Below are positions 1 to 12,192 of a stretch of 64,000 nt of DNA, one piece after another. The notes under the pieces were generated by a model. That model saw nothing but the letters and a program-made list of their open reading frames with translations. It ran no database searches and had not been told where the DNA came from. The stretch's first letter is position 1. Every line of letters starts with the position of its first letter. Source of the stretch: Thamnidium elegans (taxonomy: Eukaryota; Mucoromycota; Mucoromycetes; Mucorales; Mucoraceae); the NCBI GenBank assembly GCA_025201345.1, contig JAIXMG010000007.1, positions 682,001 to 746,000 of the forward strand, written 5' to 3'. The position numbers and the translations under genes are program-made.

Positions 1-432
1 CACCCTGTTAATGGTATTCGTATGGTTTTGGAAGATGGTGCCTCTCATGCTGTTGATTCTAGTGAATTGGCTTTCCGTATCGCTACCAAGAACGCTTTCC
101 ATGAAGCTTTCGCTAAGGCTAAACCTACTATTTTGGAACCCATCATGAACGTTGCTATTACTGCTCCTATTGAGTTCCAAGGTTCTGTTATCGGTGGTCT
201 TAACAAGCGTAAGGGTACCGTTGTTGATACTGAAATTCAAGAAGATTACTTTGACGTTATTGCTGATGTTCCCTTAAACGATATGTTTGGTTACTCTACC
301 GAATTAAGATCTGCTACTCAAGGTAAGGGTGAGTTCTCTATGGAGTATAAAAACCATCAACCTGTTCAATCCAATGTTCAAGAAGCTCTTATTCAAGAGT
401 ATAAGAAGGAACAAGCTAACAAGGCCAAATAA
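1..432 (+). CDS. MEF1: Mitochondrial elongation factor G, C-terminal part (5' cut by window edge)
   Basis: The frame is open from base 1 to the TAA at 430-432, giving 143 residues of the C-terminus of a translational GTPase of the mEF-G1 type. EF-G catalyses GTP-driven translocation on the mitochondrial ribosome. The residues cover the end of domain IV and domain V: the [13 protein letters not shown] segment, the [12 protein letters not shown] turn and the SYS-like motif [21 protein letters not shown]. All are hallmarks of EF-G domain V. The tail, rich in E, K and Q, is usual. The GTPase domain lies outside the window, so nothing can be said about the start or introns. Discrimination from mEF-G2 rests on overall resemblance and is less certain than the EF-G call. 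Confidence 0.93.
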   Translation, partial: HPVNGIRMVLEDGASHAVDSSELAFRIATKNAFHEAFAKAKPTILEPIMNVAITAPIEFQGSVIGGLNKRKGTVVDTEIQEDYFDVIADVPLNDMFGYSTELRSATQGKGEFSMEYKNHQPVQSNVQEALIQEYKKEQANKAK

Positions 433-1114
433 AATCACTGTACATTTTAACCAATACCTTAGAAACCCCCCTCTTAAAAAAAATGAGAAATAAAAAAAAT
501 GTATTATATAAAAAAAACCCCTCCCCCCGCTTTTAATAAGAAGTTTTATTCTAATACAAAGATGCTATATCATGAATAATTGTAAAAAGTAACGATTACT
601 ATTTGATCAGAGTAGTATAACCCCCTATTACTGCTATTAGTTCCATCTATTTTGTTGAGTCAGATAACTACAATCCCTCATTTTATCTGTATCTGCTCTA
701 GTTTTGATCCCGATCTCGGTCCAACACTATAGTTTTCAGACATAGTCCTCGTCCTTTAGTTCTCAAAAGTGAATGCTTTTCTGTTCCTATTTGCATGTTG
801 TTTGACAAGTTTTCAGACATTTATTAAACGTGAAATGAATCCCAGCCTACTTTTTGAAAAGTGACCGTTTATTAGGATAACCGTAGTAAACAGATTTCAA
901 TAAACTGGAATTTTGACGAGACTTTCGATATAAACGAGAATGACGCCTGTTTCAGAGGGAGAATGTGTGTGTGTGCGAAATATATATATTTTTTTTTTTT
1001 TTTTTTTTTTTTCCGACGGAAGTACTTGTAAAACAAACGAAGGTACAAGCCAATTGAATCTTATCGTGACTGTCCAAAGTAAGTAGAAGAGTTATCCAAC
1101 TGCTCTTTTTTGGA

Positions 1115-1148
<34 letters not shown>

Positions 1149-1218
1149 ATATTTTTTTTTGATAGCTCTTTTTTTTTTTTTCTTCTTCGTCTAATAAACG
1201 CTACCATATATCTTTAGA
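433..1218. other. Intergenic, homopolymer-rich
   Basis: This is the 3' flank of the EF-G gene and the upstream region of the zinc-finger gene. It contains a C-rich patch near 525, a T run at about 990-1012, an A run at about 1119-1145 and another T run near 1170. No gene or RNA structure was recognised. Confidence 0.6.
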
Positions 1219-2257
1219 ATGAGCTTTGCTGTTTATGATAGTCGGTCAAATGATAATTGGTATTATGTACATAAAAAAAGGGTTTTTTTTTAATATACTA
1301 ATATGTCTTAATATAGGAATAAAAGCACACACAAAGCTAATAAACGAAAGGCATTATCACTAGGATTACATGAATTTAACGAAGGTCATGATCTTCGATC
1401 TACTACTCTTGCAGCAAGAAAAATGAATCGAATTGCCAATAAACGTAAAAGGATCAGACGAGAACTTTTGAATGGTTCCAGTTCACCTAATCGATTCTTG
1501 ATCGATGGCGAACCACCTATTCAGCCTCATCCTAGTATGGCAGAAAAGAAAGAAGAAGTGAGTCATGGACCTGGTAGACATCGATCGGTTCTGGTTATGG
1601 GACTTATTGACGAAATATATCCTCCTACTATCTGTCCTATTTGTTTATATACTGCTGATAGTAGGTTAGAAGCAGACTCGCATTTTAAAAAAGAACATTA
1701 TTCCTCAAAGCCTTTTCGATGTCTTCACTCAGAATGTGAACAAACCTATTCTTCTAAAGCTGGACTTCGGTATCACCTTGAGCATGCTCATCGTGTAACT
1801 CTGGTATCTGATATGGAAAGGTAAAAAAAAAAAAGGAATCGCTCATATGTGTTATATTAAACTCTATTTTTTTTTTTTTTTTTTTTTTTGTAGTCCTAAA
1901 AAACCAGAAAACCATAATAACACATCATCGAATTTAGCATCTCCATCATCACCTACATCATCTTCATCATCCGTATCGAGTTATGACCACAATCATAATG
2001 ATATCAATAGAAAATATAAAAGACAAGAATTACTGTCACCAGAACTTCAAAAGAAATTAGAAGAGGTTTACTGCATTACTGTATGTCCTGTATGCGAAGA
2101 AAAATTTAAACGCAAGACTCATGTAATCAGACACTTGGTCGAAGCTCATCCTGGTGCTGAACCTTATAAATGCATAGTGGCTCACTGTAAACGTACAAAG
2201 ACTTATGCTACAAGAGAAGGGTTGGTATATCATTTAACCAGCTATCACTATCAATAA
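1219..2257 (+). CDS. C2H2 zinc-finger protein with two finger pairs
   Basis: Three exons are proposed: 1219-1259, 1317-1820 and 1894-2257 (302 aa). The first intron starts GTATTA and ends TAATATAG after a TACTAAT branch site. The second starts GTAAAA and ends TTTGTAG. All phases join. The protein has a basic N-terminal segment (NKRKRIRREL), then a finger pair at about 133-181 (CPIC...HFKKEH and CLHSEC...HLEHAH). A Ser/Thr/His-rich linker follows, then a second pair near the C-terminus (CPVC...HLVEAH and CIVAHC...). The paired arrangement, with the longer CX4-5C spacing in fingers 2 and 4, suggests a nucleic-acid-binding protein, perhaps a transcription factor. No ortholog was recognised. The start is the first ATG whose exon phase fits, so it is less certain than the rest. 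Confidence 0.75.
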
Positions 2258-2636
2258 TATATAAAGGTGCGTCTTATATTCTATGTGTTGACAACTTTTG
2301 AATAAAGATTATGCTTCAAGTTAAAAGTAACTATATAGAGTGCTGGTTCAAGGACTACGTTATTTTTTATTACTCGTGCTCATATTAGAAGTTAATAGTA
2401 ATAAGATGTATAAAATATAGTAGTCTTTTAATAAAAATAAATGTAATAATAATAAAGAAGCAAGAAAAAAACAGGAAAAAAAAAGAATAGTAGGGTATAC
2501 GGATATTACAGAAAAAAAAAAAGCAAGCCTTGTAATCCTTTTTTATATATATGTATATATTATATGGTTTGCATCTACGAAAAAAAGTGACCTAAAAGTG
2601 GATTTACTTTTTATACACGAAAAAAAAAAAATTTTA

Positions 2637-4181
2637 TTAAAATTTTCTTAACAGAGGAGCAGAAGAAGAATGAGTTAAATTAGACGTACCAGATCTTCGA
2701 CTTGTAATCGTGCCGAACTCGAGTCCAATAAATCCATTTTCATAGCTCTTCGATTGTAGCAAGTTTTGATTAGACGTACTTTGATGTGCCTTGTTTAATT
2801 CGGCGCCTAAAGAAGTATCCCAAACTTTAAACATAGTATTCGCTAACCCATCAAAGCCAGATCGAGATACTTTTCTGCTTGCCATTTCACAAGAAAACTT
2901 TAGTGTTGTTAATAAAGTATGTCCTCTAGTCATACAATAGATAACGCCTGCAATGAATGTATCCCCTGCACCAACTGTATCTATTACATGAGTTTGAGCT
3001 AAAGCCGAGGAATGAAGTAATTCCCCTTTAAATAAACAAGCAGCTCCTTCTGCTCCCCATGTACAAAATAAAACAGCACTAAAAAATACGTCGTAGTTAG
3101 TATATATATATCTGTGTGTGTGTGTGTGCATCTATTCTTTCTTACCCAGGTTTACATCGTCCTTGAAAGTCCCTTAAGAAATCTTCGATTTCTTCGTATC
3201 CACGTTTTTCTGCGTATAATTTAGAAAAGAAAACAATATCACCCTATTGGTAAGGTAAAGTTAATAACGATAAAAAAAAAGAACATGCAAGTTAAATATG
3301 CTTTACTCTGGTCAACAGTATATCTATATGTGGTCTATCAGGTTTTTCTAACTCGACAGAAATTGTCAATTGAGATCGCCAGCCCTCACGTGTGGATTTA
3401 GCTTCAAGCCAATCGATCTGAGCAGCAGTTTCGTATACATTTCTTCCTTCGAAATGGACCCAAGAATAAGCGGGTCTAGCATCAAATTCGAAAGACATTG
3501 TTTTTGTGATACTACTCATTTCGAATTTACGGGCAAATTCGTCTTTTGTAATATCTTGTGTTCTACAAAAAAAAAAAAAAAAAAAAAAAAAATGAGTTGA
3601 GTACATAAATAAGTAAACCTTATATATATTTACGTATTGCAAGAAATGATGGTTCGAGAACCTGTATCTTTGCATTGTATAATGTAGCACGAAGGTGTAG
3701 GCGATTTACGATAGAAACAGGTATGTGTTTTAATACCTTTTTGCTCAAGTTGAGATAGTAAGATACTATTAACGTTTAAAAATAAATGTTAATAAATATA
3801 TATATATTTTAATTTCTGATAATCATACTGTGATTGTTCTTTTGGTCCGACAGCAGACATGATAGATGTACTCATTTTAGGAAATTGGGATAACACTTCG
3901 GCAGTATTAACACAGTTCCCGCCTCTTCGTTGTTGTGTATGACTCGATCTAACTTTTGTATCTTCTTGTGGATAATAATCTACGGTCATGATTGTATCCT
4001 GATATACTTGACCTACAATAAGGACATTTACAAGTTTAGAATTTAAAGAGTCGGGTAAAACTGGGGACATTGGTTGATCGAATGAACTTGATCTCGATGC
4101 TGAAACAGAAGATCCCGAAGAATATTCGTCAATAACAAGTCTACTGTTCTTATTCTTTCTTTTACTAAATGAAAAAACCAT
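2637..4181 (-). CDS. PfkB-family carbohydrate kinase (ketohexokinase/ribokinase-like)
   Basis: Five exons on the minus strand: 4181-3829, 3765-3634, 3562-3307, 3243-3146 and 3078-2637 (426 aa). The family signature DTVGAGDTFIAGVIY, with its catalytic Asp and anion-hole glycines, lies in the last exon. The N-terminal half has the substrate-binding GQVYQDTIM and the GGNCVNTAEVLS motif. Such enzymes phosphorylate sugars or nucleosides with ATP. The N-terminal 45 residues are a Ser-rich extension that is not part of the fold, and the last ~70 residues are also Ser-rich and may be regulatory. Intron 1 is spliced from GTATGA inside CAGTATGAT, because no other donor keeps the frame. The substrate cannot be inferred. 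Ketohexokinase-like members resemble it most. Confidence 0.85.
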
Positions 4182-5655
4182 TTTGAAAAGAGTGTAAAAA
4201 AAAAAAAAGGGACAGTGTAAATTATAAAGTTAATGAATCTATATTTATAGGTTTTGTTTCTTCATTTCCACGTGGGGTTACACCAGTAAATTGTAGATGT
4301 CAATTTGCCTATTCTCTTGCCCGAAAGTATAAAACGAGGAGAAGAACAGAGATCAAGAGTCTTCAAATGCAGGAGTAAAGGTAACATATGCAAATTGTAA
4401 AATATATCAGTCTAATGTCTAAATATAAATAAATAAATAAAAAGTACACATATAAAAATAAAGCCTGGTGCATGGAAGCTTATATTACCAAAATCATGTA
4501 GATAAATCGTGCAATTCTATACATGAAATTTATCTTAATATATTTAACTGTATATGAGGTCTAAATGAGTTCTATGTGAATCTACGATTCGGCACAGAGT
4601 AAGGTTCCTTGGTTTTTTATACCCTACATAGTCTCCTTGATGGTGGCCGTATGCTCTAAACCATCCCCCTCGAATAATACTAAACACGAATGATATATTA
4701 TCATCTCAATACGTCCTTTTGATTCGTCCAATCACTATGGTATATAGAAGAATATAACCTGGTAATAAGTAATACATTTCGCACACACACACTCTCTCTC
4801 TATTTTAGGGGTCAAGTTTATTTGTCAATATCAACACTCAGTAGTCTCTTGTCGATTAATAATCTTTCTTAGTATTCTATAAGATGCATTAATATCAACC
4901 ATATCATGTATTACAGAAAAATCGATTGATTTCAATTTCGATTGAAAACATAGCATATATATACATATCTACAGTCCAATTTTTTTTTTTTTTTTTTTTT
5001 TTTTTTGATCATTTATTTAGAATAACCCGTTAATAAAGTACTGGACGAGATATCAATTATTAATACTAACCAAACTAGTTTTTTATAAATGACCCGGTAT
5101 TGTTTTATTATTACCTCGTCCTTTATTTTAACAATAAATACCAATATTATATTTTGAAGTAATCTAGGTACGGGAAAATATATGATACTCAAAAATAAAA
5201 CTAAAAATCGATATATTACCTTATCCAACGATGTTTATTACCTCAAAGAAGAAAACAATTAATTAAGCTACATTATGCTTCAAGTACGAATACATAATTA
5301 AGAGCATAACGAAAAAAGAGAGATACAAAAAGGATGATTGGTCTTTTTCGGCAAGACAAAAAAACTTAAAAATAATAGAACACTGTATGGTACCACTTTA
5401 AATAACTACGTAAAAGAAAAAAAAAGTACCAATGAAATACCTCCCGTGATAAATGGTAACTAGTCATGTGTAAGGACCAATACACAGTATCGGCTATTGA
5501 TTGGATAAGGTCTTGGAAATAAATATGTATCCCTTATCGTCTTTGAAAAGGTTATAAACTATTATTATCTCATGATTCAATCGGTATCATGTTGTACCTC
5601 GATCGGTCACTTAATACACTAAAGGATACTAAGTAGCTCGCTCCGTTAGAGAGAT
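4182..5655. other. Intergenic, no gene recognised
   Basis: About 1.5 kb of AT-rich DNA between the PfkB kinase promoter and the glycosyltransferase pseudogene. It contains a CA/CT microsatellite at about 4783-4801 and a T26 run at about 4981-5006. The short minus-strand frame at 5013-5228 has AT-driven hydrophobic composition and no recognisable domain, so it is not called. Confidence 0.55.
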
Positions 5656-5659
5656 ATAA

Positions 5660-6166
5660 CTAAAAGAGCTTCAAGTTTACGTAGGTTTCTAGTCTTTATA
5701 GCATTGATACCAACCAATGCTATATCTACAAATATTAAACCTACTGCAAGTTTCAGGTCTCCCAAGAACATTGCATTTCCATCTTCTCGTGGCGGTAGTA
5801 GCCACCATATATGGGTGTTTAAAATTTTGAAGAATATGCATAGTCGTGGTCATAACGTATCATTTTTCTCTAAAGTAGTGTTTTTCAGTAATATTATTAC
5901 ATTTTCTTTTACTCAGCAAATTTTGACATTACGGAGATCAACTTCGCTTTGCTGAAGGATATCCTGTAAACACAATCAAATAAGTAGGTGGAGCTTTTGT
6001 TCTCTTACATCATCCTACTCTAGTACTCAGATACATACCCTTTCATCCTCATCCTGAAGTTATTGGGAGTGGCATTATTCAATCGTGTCTGCTAAATTAC
6101 CCTGTAGGTAATGTAACTTTTTCTTAAAAAAAAATTGGTACCTGATTTTAATCGTTACATATAAAC

Positions 6167-6207
<41 letters not shown>

Positions 6208-7096
6208 AATATCAATCGCTGTTTAAATCTGAAAAAACCGATCTGGTCGTCTGCAATTGTTTCTGAAAAATACCGGTTATTGCGACTACTACTATTTCGA
6301 TATTTGAAGGTAAATAAATTAGTAAAGATACATCACTCAAATTTTCGAAAAAAAAAAACATTTCGCCGATTTTTTCTTTTAAAAAATGATAGATAGCAGC
6401 GCCAAATATATTAACAACCGATTGTACACCCTTTTGTATCCTACTTCCGAATATATCTCTGTTTGGGAAAGAACCTTACGTGACTATATTCGTATATTCA
6501 TTATCAAAAGATACTTGTTAAAGCATACGACATATGCTACAGAATTGCAACGCAAAAACGGGTTGTCAACTTCTTTGGAAGCAGGTAACTCGAGATACAA
6601 TCGTATACTCAAGTTTATTAACAATATTTTTGGCATTGAGTTGGCAAGAAAGCATAGTCCTTTATCTCATATGATTGAACCCATCATGTGAGGAAGTTAC
6701 CCTCTATTAGATCCTATTACAGCCGAGTTTTCTAATGATAGTGATGGTGACTTGAAGTATAAATACGATGTTGGTTACAGCATTTATTAGATTAAACGAA
6801 ACGATATCGATGTTTATGGTCTATTACCTGAACTGTGTCTAAGTACAATAAAGGCTAGTCATATACAGTAGCGGCTCTATTTAAGGGTGGCCGAAATTCT
6901 TAGGAAATCACCCTTAAGTCGATTATTAGCGATAATAGTGGTGTTCAAGCGGGGCACGGAAGAGGATGTCCTGGAGAAATATACCCTTAAACAGAGCCTA
7001 CTCTTAAATCGAACAGCCTTAAATAGAGCTGCTACTGTAGTTTACATTTTAATTGTAGTAAAGTATACTAAACTACAGAAAGTAAAAACTGCTTAA
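5660..7096 (+). pseudogene. UDP-glycosyltransferase pseudogene, first copy of the tandem cluster
   Basis: It aligns with the three intact copies downstream but carries many lesions. (1) The start ATG is missing where the others have AAAATGAG. (2) The first-intron acceptor AG is lost near 5932. (3) Exon 2 has a TAA at 5981-5983. (4) The acceptor region of intron 2 is a long T run (about 6171-6206). (5) Exon 3 has a deletion. (6) Exon 4 has TGA at 6688-6690, where the paralogs have CGA (Arg), and TAG at 6788-6790 where they have TGG (Trp). (7) About 0.6 kb of exon 4, including the UDP-binding signature, is deleted at about 6730. (8) A 172 bp mini-transposon interrupts the last codons. After that insertion the frame still ends in KVKTA, matching the KXKXX tails of the intact copies. 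Confidence 0.88.
6864..7039. mobile_element. Tc1/mariner- or pogo-like mini-element (MITE) with TA target duplication
   Basis: The ends are inverted repeats: TACAGTAGCGGCTCTATTTA at 6864 and its near-exact complement ending at 7039. There is one mismatch over about 23 bp. Counting the outer TA as the target-site duplication leaves a 172 bp element (6866-7037) with CAGTAG...CTACTG termini. TA duplication and CAGT ends are standard for Tc1/mariner/pogo superfamily elements. There is no transposase frame inside, so it is non-autonomous. It sits inside the 3' coding end of the glycosyltransferase pseudogene. The Lys-Val-Lys tail resumes in frame after it, which fixes both insertion borders. Confidence 0.75.
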
Positions 7097-7519
7097 CTGA
7101 ATAAAGAGGTCCAATATTATATTATAAAAATTATAATGCGATAGTATACTTTTACGACACAAACCTTTGATCCGTTTAATACTTAGGATTGTATACATGA
7201 TTTGCGTTAATAATATACCTTGGGTATAGCGTCCGGGAGTATATAGCTCTCGCGCGAGGCCCTAGTTTTTCTTTACACGAGCTGAACTTTCTTCCAACAC
7301 TGCCAACATTATTTTAATTACTAATCTTTACTTAAATTCTAGTAGGTAGCTGCATGGACGGTTACACAATTATAAGATTATTTTATAGTCATTAAGAGTA
7401 GGAACAACCAATGCTAGCCGTACAGTTTAGATATATAAAGTAAACATTTATATTATTATTATTATTATTATTATGTAATATGAAACATCAGAAATAGGAA
7501 AATAGTCACTTTATTGAAG

Positions 7520-7593
7520 GGCGCTTTGTTTTAAGGGGATGTACTGCTTAAGAGTGGTAGCCCGAAATCCTTTAAATTGAGGCTACTGTAGGA
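7520..7593. repeat. Degenerate end of a related mini-element
   Basis: Read on the minus strand from 7593, the sequence begins TACAGTAGCCTCAATTTAA and continues with TTTCGGGCTACCACTCTTA. This parallels the terminus and sub-terminal block of the MITE at 6864. Only one end is recognisable. It lies about 40-110 bp upstream of the ATG of the first intact glycosyltransferase gene, so it forms part of that promoter. Confidence 0.5.
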
Positions 7594-7630
7594 TCGCATA
7601 ATTTCACACTCTTTGTTTCTTGTAGCTAAA

Positions 7631-9459
7631 ATGAGATCATTTAACCTTATAACTATATTATTTTTAGCATGGATACCAACCAATGTCGTATCAGAGAACC
7701 TTAAACCTATCACAAACTTCAGGACGCCCAAGAACATTGCCTTTGCATCTTCTGGTGGCGGAAGTAGTCACCATTTTTGGGTTTTTGAGATTTTAAAGGA
7801 CATGCATAGCCGCGGTCATAACATATCATTTTTCTCAAGAGTAAGTGCTATTTTCGAGCTCTCGATGCATACTAATAGTATATAATAGGGAGATCAACTT
7901 CGTTTTGCAGAAGGATATCCTATAAAAATGGTGAAAGAAGTTGGTGGAGCTTCAGATTTATTACATCACCACGCTTTAGTTTTAAAACACATACCTTATC
8001 ATCCGCACCCAGAAGTTACTGGTAAAGGAAGTCTTGAAGCTGCCATGTTGAACTACACAGAAGGTGATATATTATATGTACATTTATTACGTCCTTGTTG
8101 ATTTTAATTACCGTTAGCAGAATTTCTTGAATACAGATCCTTATTTAAATCTGAAAAAATTGATCTTGCCATCTGCGATTTTTTCTCTGTTAGCTGCGTA
8201 GATGCTGCAATTATTTCCAAAATACCAGTAATTGCGACTAATACTGTTGCAACGTTTGCAGGTAAATAAAGAGGCAGAAAATTTTTTATAAAGTTACGAA
8301 AAAAAATTTTACTCACACGCCATTATTAAAAGATAGTGGCGCCAAGTATATAAAAAATAGGGTATACGATGCAATGGAACCGACTACTGAAAATGAATCT
8401 TTATTTGAAAGAGTATATCGTGATTACGTTCGCATACCTTTAATTAAGCGATATCTATTAAAACAGTCATCCCAGGCTGTACAGCTACAACGCAGAAACG
8501 GACTGCCTCCTACTTTTGAAACAGGCGATTCAAGGTACAACCATATTACCAAATTCGTCAATAATATATTTGGTATCGAGCTAGCAAGAAGGCATAGTCC
8601 TTTGTCTCATATGGTTGGTCCTATCATGCGAGGGAGTTACCCTCCATTAGATTCTATTACAGCTGTGTTTTTAAATAATCATAAAAACGTTGCTTATATT
8701 GCTTTTGGTCAACATTTTAATCCAAACAAAGATGATGTAAAGATGTTTTTACAGACATTGTTTACCATGATGGATGAAGACATTATTGACGGAATTATCT
8801 GGGCTCGTATTGACGAAAGCTATATACCAAAAACCATTGAAACTTCTAAGCGCGTATATACTTACGAAGAAATTGCTGATCATAAAGATCTTTATTTGGT
8901 CAAGTGGGCACCTCAGTATGCAATACTCGGGCATCCTTCCACTTCTTTTTTCCTTAGTCATGGTGGTGCTGGATCTTTACACGAAGCTTTGTATAACGGC
9001 GTACGTCTGTTTGTGTTTCCATTCTTTGGGGATCAGCCTTTAAATGCTAGAGCAATTGAAAGAACAGGCATTGGAAGTTTTATGGATAATTCAAATCTCA
9101 AATATGACGCCCAGGATTACGCAGAGTTTTATAGAAAGTTACACAAAGTCGCTGTGGACCCTGAAAATAAAATTCAAGATACAGTGAATAGGTATAAAGC
9201 CTACGTTCAGATTAGTGCTGCTAATGCTGTTACAAGAGGTGCTGATTTAATGGAGGAAAGTTTATTTGCAAGTGATAGCGATGGTAATTTGAAGTATCGC
9301 CAAGATGTTGGTTACGATATACATTGGATTAAACGAAATAACATTGACGTTTATGCTTTGTTCGTCGTCCTGGGTTTATTTTTACTTAAGTCTGGTCTTT
9401 CGTTTTGGAGTTTTTCTGTGTCAGGGGATGCGAAATTACAAAAGCTAAAAACTATTTGA
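7631..9459 (+). CDS. ER-membrane UDP-glycosyltransferase (family GT1), copy 1
   Basis: Four exons: 7631-7840, 7889-8063, 8121-8261 and 8333-9459 (550 aa, all phases consistent). The enzyme should transfer a sugar from UDP-sugar to a small or lipid acceptor. An N-terminal signal peptide (about 25 residues) is followed by GGGSSHHFWVFEIL...RGHNISF, the acceptor-side segment with the candidate catalytic His, and by IDLAICDFF with its likely Asp partner. The UDPGT signature is in exon 4: KWAPQYAILGHPSTSFFLSH, then GGAGSLHE and FGDQ. A C-terminal transmembrane helix (VYALFVVLGLFLLKSGLSFW) precedes KLKTI, a KXKXX ER-retrieval signal. So it is probably a type I ER protein with a lumenal active site. 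The ATG at 7631 starts the signal peptide. A 188 bp block in exon 4 is nearly identical to copy 2. Confidence 0.93.
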
Positions 9460-9935
9460 ATAAAATAAGTTATATCTTGATTTCGGAATAATTGTATATC
9501 CGGCCTGTATTTTAAAGATTATTACAAATATTTGGAACTGATACTTAAATTATGCTCCAAACGACTTATTCGATGTATTAATTAATATGTCAAATAAGTT
9601 CGATTTGAACGATTAACAGAGTGTATGTATACTGATTTCGGACACATAACATTGTATCCCTCAGTCAATTGCTTTCACAGAAACAGTTACACTGCATCAT
9701 GTGTTATCGTTCTCGGGTAAAAGAGAAAGCGTTACCGTCGGATATGCTCTGTTAGAATGGTTTGACAATATTTTGTACACTTTTTTTTTTTTACTTATTT
9801 ACGTTTCAATCTAATACTTTTATAGATATGGACGTCAAATATTATAGAAAAAGTAGTCTTACTTGTACACGAACTATGACTCGTATAAATACAAAATAGC
9901 ACGGCTTTATACTTTTTGCTTTCTTCCAGCTGAAA

Positions 9936-11777
9936 ATGAGATTAATTAGTTTTATAACTACTCTCCTTATAGTATGTATACCAGCTAATGCTGTATCTCA
10001 TAACTGCATACCTACCCCAAATTTCAGTACTCCTAAGAATATCGCATTTGCATCCTCTGGTGGTGGAAGTAGTCATCATATATGGGTGTTTGAAATTTTG
10101 AAGGATATGCATAGTCGTGGTCATAACATATCATTTTTTTCAAGGGTAAGTAAGTTCATGATATCAAAGTAACGCACATTAACAGCTAATGACAGGGAGA
10201 TCAACTTCGCTTTGCTAAAGACTATCCGATAATGACAGTAAAAGAAGTTGGTGGAGCTTCTGATTTTCTGCATCATCCCACTTTGGTACTTGAACATATA
10301 CCTTACCATCCTCATGCAGAGGTCGTTGCTAATGGAGTCTTTCAATCTGCTATGTTAAGCTACCCTGTTGGTAATTTAAGCATATAATTAGGCTTTAATG
10401 GTATATATTACTGATTACAATAAATAGAATATAATGAGTATAAATCGCTATTCGAGTCTCAAAAAATCGACCTTGTTATCTGTGATTACCTTACTATTAG
10501 CTGTATAGATGCAGCAATAATCTCTAAAACACCTGTTATGATTACAAGTACCATGGGCACGTACGCAGGTAAATAAGTTGACAAATAATCGAACTCGAAT
10601 TTTTTTATTATTATAAAACTAACTTTAACTCTTCACGCCGATTTAAATAGATAGCGATGCCAAGTATATTAGCAATAGGATTTATAACATCATGACACCT
10701 ACCACTGAATATGATTCTTTATTTGAGAGAATATATAGGGACTACGTCCGTCTACCTATTCTGAAACGGTATATATCGAAAAAATTAGCTCTTATTACAG
10801 ATTTGCAGCGCAAAAACGGGTTGTCCGCTGCCTTTGAAACGGGTGATGCTAGATATAATCATATTCCCAAATTAATTAATAATATCTTTGGTATTGAAAT
10901 GGCAAGAAAACATAGCCCATTATCTCATATGATTGGTCCTATCATGCGAGGAAGCTACCCACCACTAGATCCCACTACAGCCGAGTTTTTAAATAATCAT
11001 AAAAACTTAGTTTACATAGCTTTTGGGCAACATTTTAATCCAAACAAGGACGATGTAAAGATGTTTTTGCAAACATTGTTTACAATGATAGATGAAGATA
11101 TTATTGATGGAATTATTTGGGCCCGTATTGATAAAAGCTATATACCGGATAGTATCGAGACTCCTATACGTAAATATACCCGTGAAGATATTGTAAACCA
11201 TAAAGATCTTTATTTGGTTAAATGGGCACCTCAGTATGCTATTCTTGAGCATGCGGCTATTTCCTTTTTTATTAGTCATGGTGGTATTGGATCTTTACAT
11301 GAATCGTTGTACAACGGTGTGCGCGTATTTCTGTTTCCATTCTTTGGTGACCAGGTTGTAAATGCTATAGCTGTTGAAAGAACTGGTATTGGAAGTTACA
11401 TGGGTACTTCTAATCTTAAGTACGATACCAAGGATTACTTGGAATTCTACAGAAAATTACATAAAGTAGCTGTGGACCCTGAAAATAAAATTCAAGACAC
11501 AGTGAATAGGTATAAAGCCTACGTTCAGATTAGTGCTGCTAATGCTGTTACAAGAGGTGCTGATTTAATGGAGGAAAGTTTATTTGCAAGTGATAGCGAT
11601 GGTAATTTGAAGTATCGCCAAGATGTTGGTTACGATATACATTGGATTAAACGAAACAATATTGATGTCTATGCGGTGCTAGTGATTTTAGGATTAACCA
11701 CACTTAAAGCCAGTCGTACTATTGTGAACTTTTTAAAAGCGAAGTATGTTAAAAATCAGAAAATAAAAATTGTTTGA
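9936..11777 (+). CDS. ER-membrane UDP-glycosyltransferase (family GT1), copy 2
   Basis: Four exons: 9936-10145, 10196-10370, 10428-10568 and 10651-11777. Exon lengths are exactly those of copy 1 (210, 175, 141, 1127 nt), giving 550 aa. It has a signal peptide, the SSGGGSSHHIWVFEIL acceptor segment, the IDLVICDYL motif, the donor signature KWAPQYAILEH...FFISHGG.GSLHE...FGDQ and a terminal transmembrane helix. The tail KIKIV fits the KXKXX retrieval pattern. Family knowledge predicts a lumenal enzyme glucosylating sterols, lipids or xenobiotics, but the acceptor cannot be read from sequence. It lies 476 bp downstream of copy 1 on the same strand. The differing C-terminal helix next to a nearly identical 188 bp block points to local gene conversion. 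Confidence 0.93.
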
Positions 11778-12192
11778 AGTAAACTATTACACACAAATAC
11801 GGGGGGGGGGTTATTGTGTGATACTTTTATGATTAAGGGAGAAGGGGATAAAGATAACAAAAAACCCGTGCCTGAATTTGTAAAAGCTGTGTCAGCATTA
11901 TCAAGCATATTTATTAATTTATTTATTTTTACTTTGAAATTTAAGCAAGGACTAAAGAACCGAGCTTACGCCAAAAATGCAAAATTATAATCACAAATAA
12001 ACAAGTGTTAGAATTACTAATGCTTATTGATCTGCAGTCAACACCTAATTTTATATGCATTATTTTTAGAAAAAATAGTCCAAGGAGACTTTAGACTACG
12101 CGTTGAGCTCTAGTTTCACTGGTATATATAATAAATAGATTTCTACTTCTTTCTTCTGGTTTTTTTTATATTGTTCTGTATAAAATTTCTAA

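Noticed and set aside
4783..4801. CACA/CTCT tract as a functional site
   Set aside because: Ordinary microsatellite with no gene start nearby.
5013..5228. 71-codon hydrophobic frame on the minus strand
   Set aside because: AT-driven composition, no signal, domain or splice partners. It adjoins a T run.
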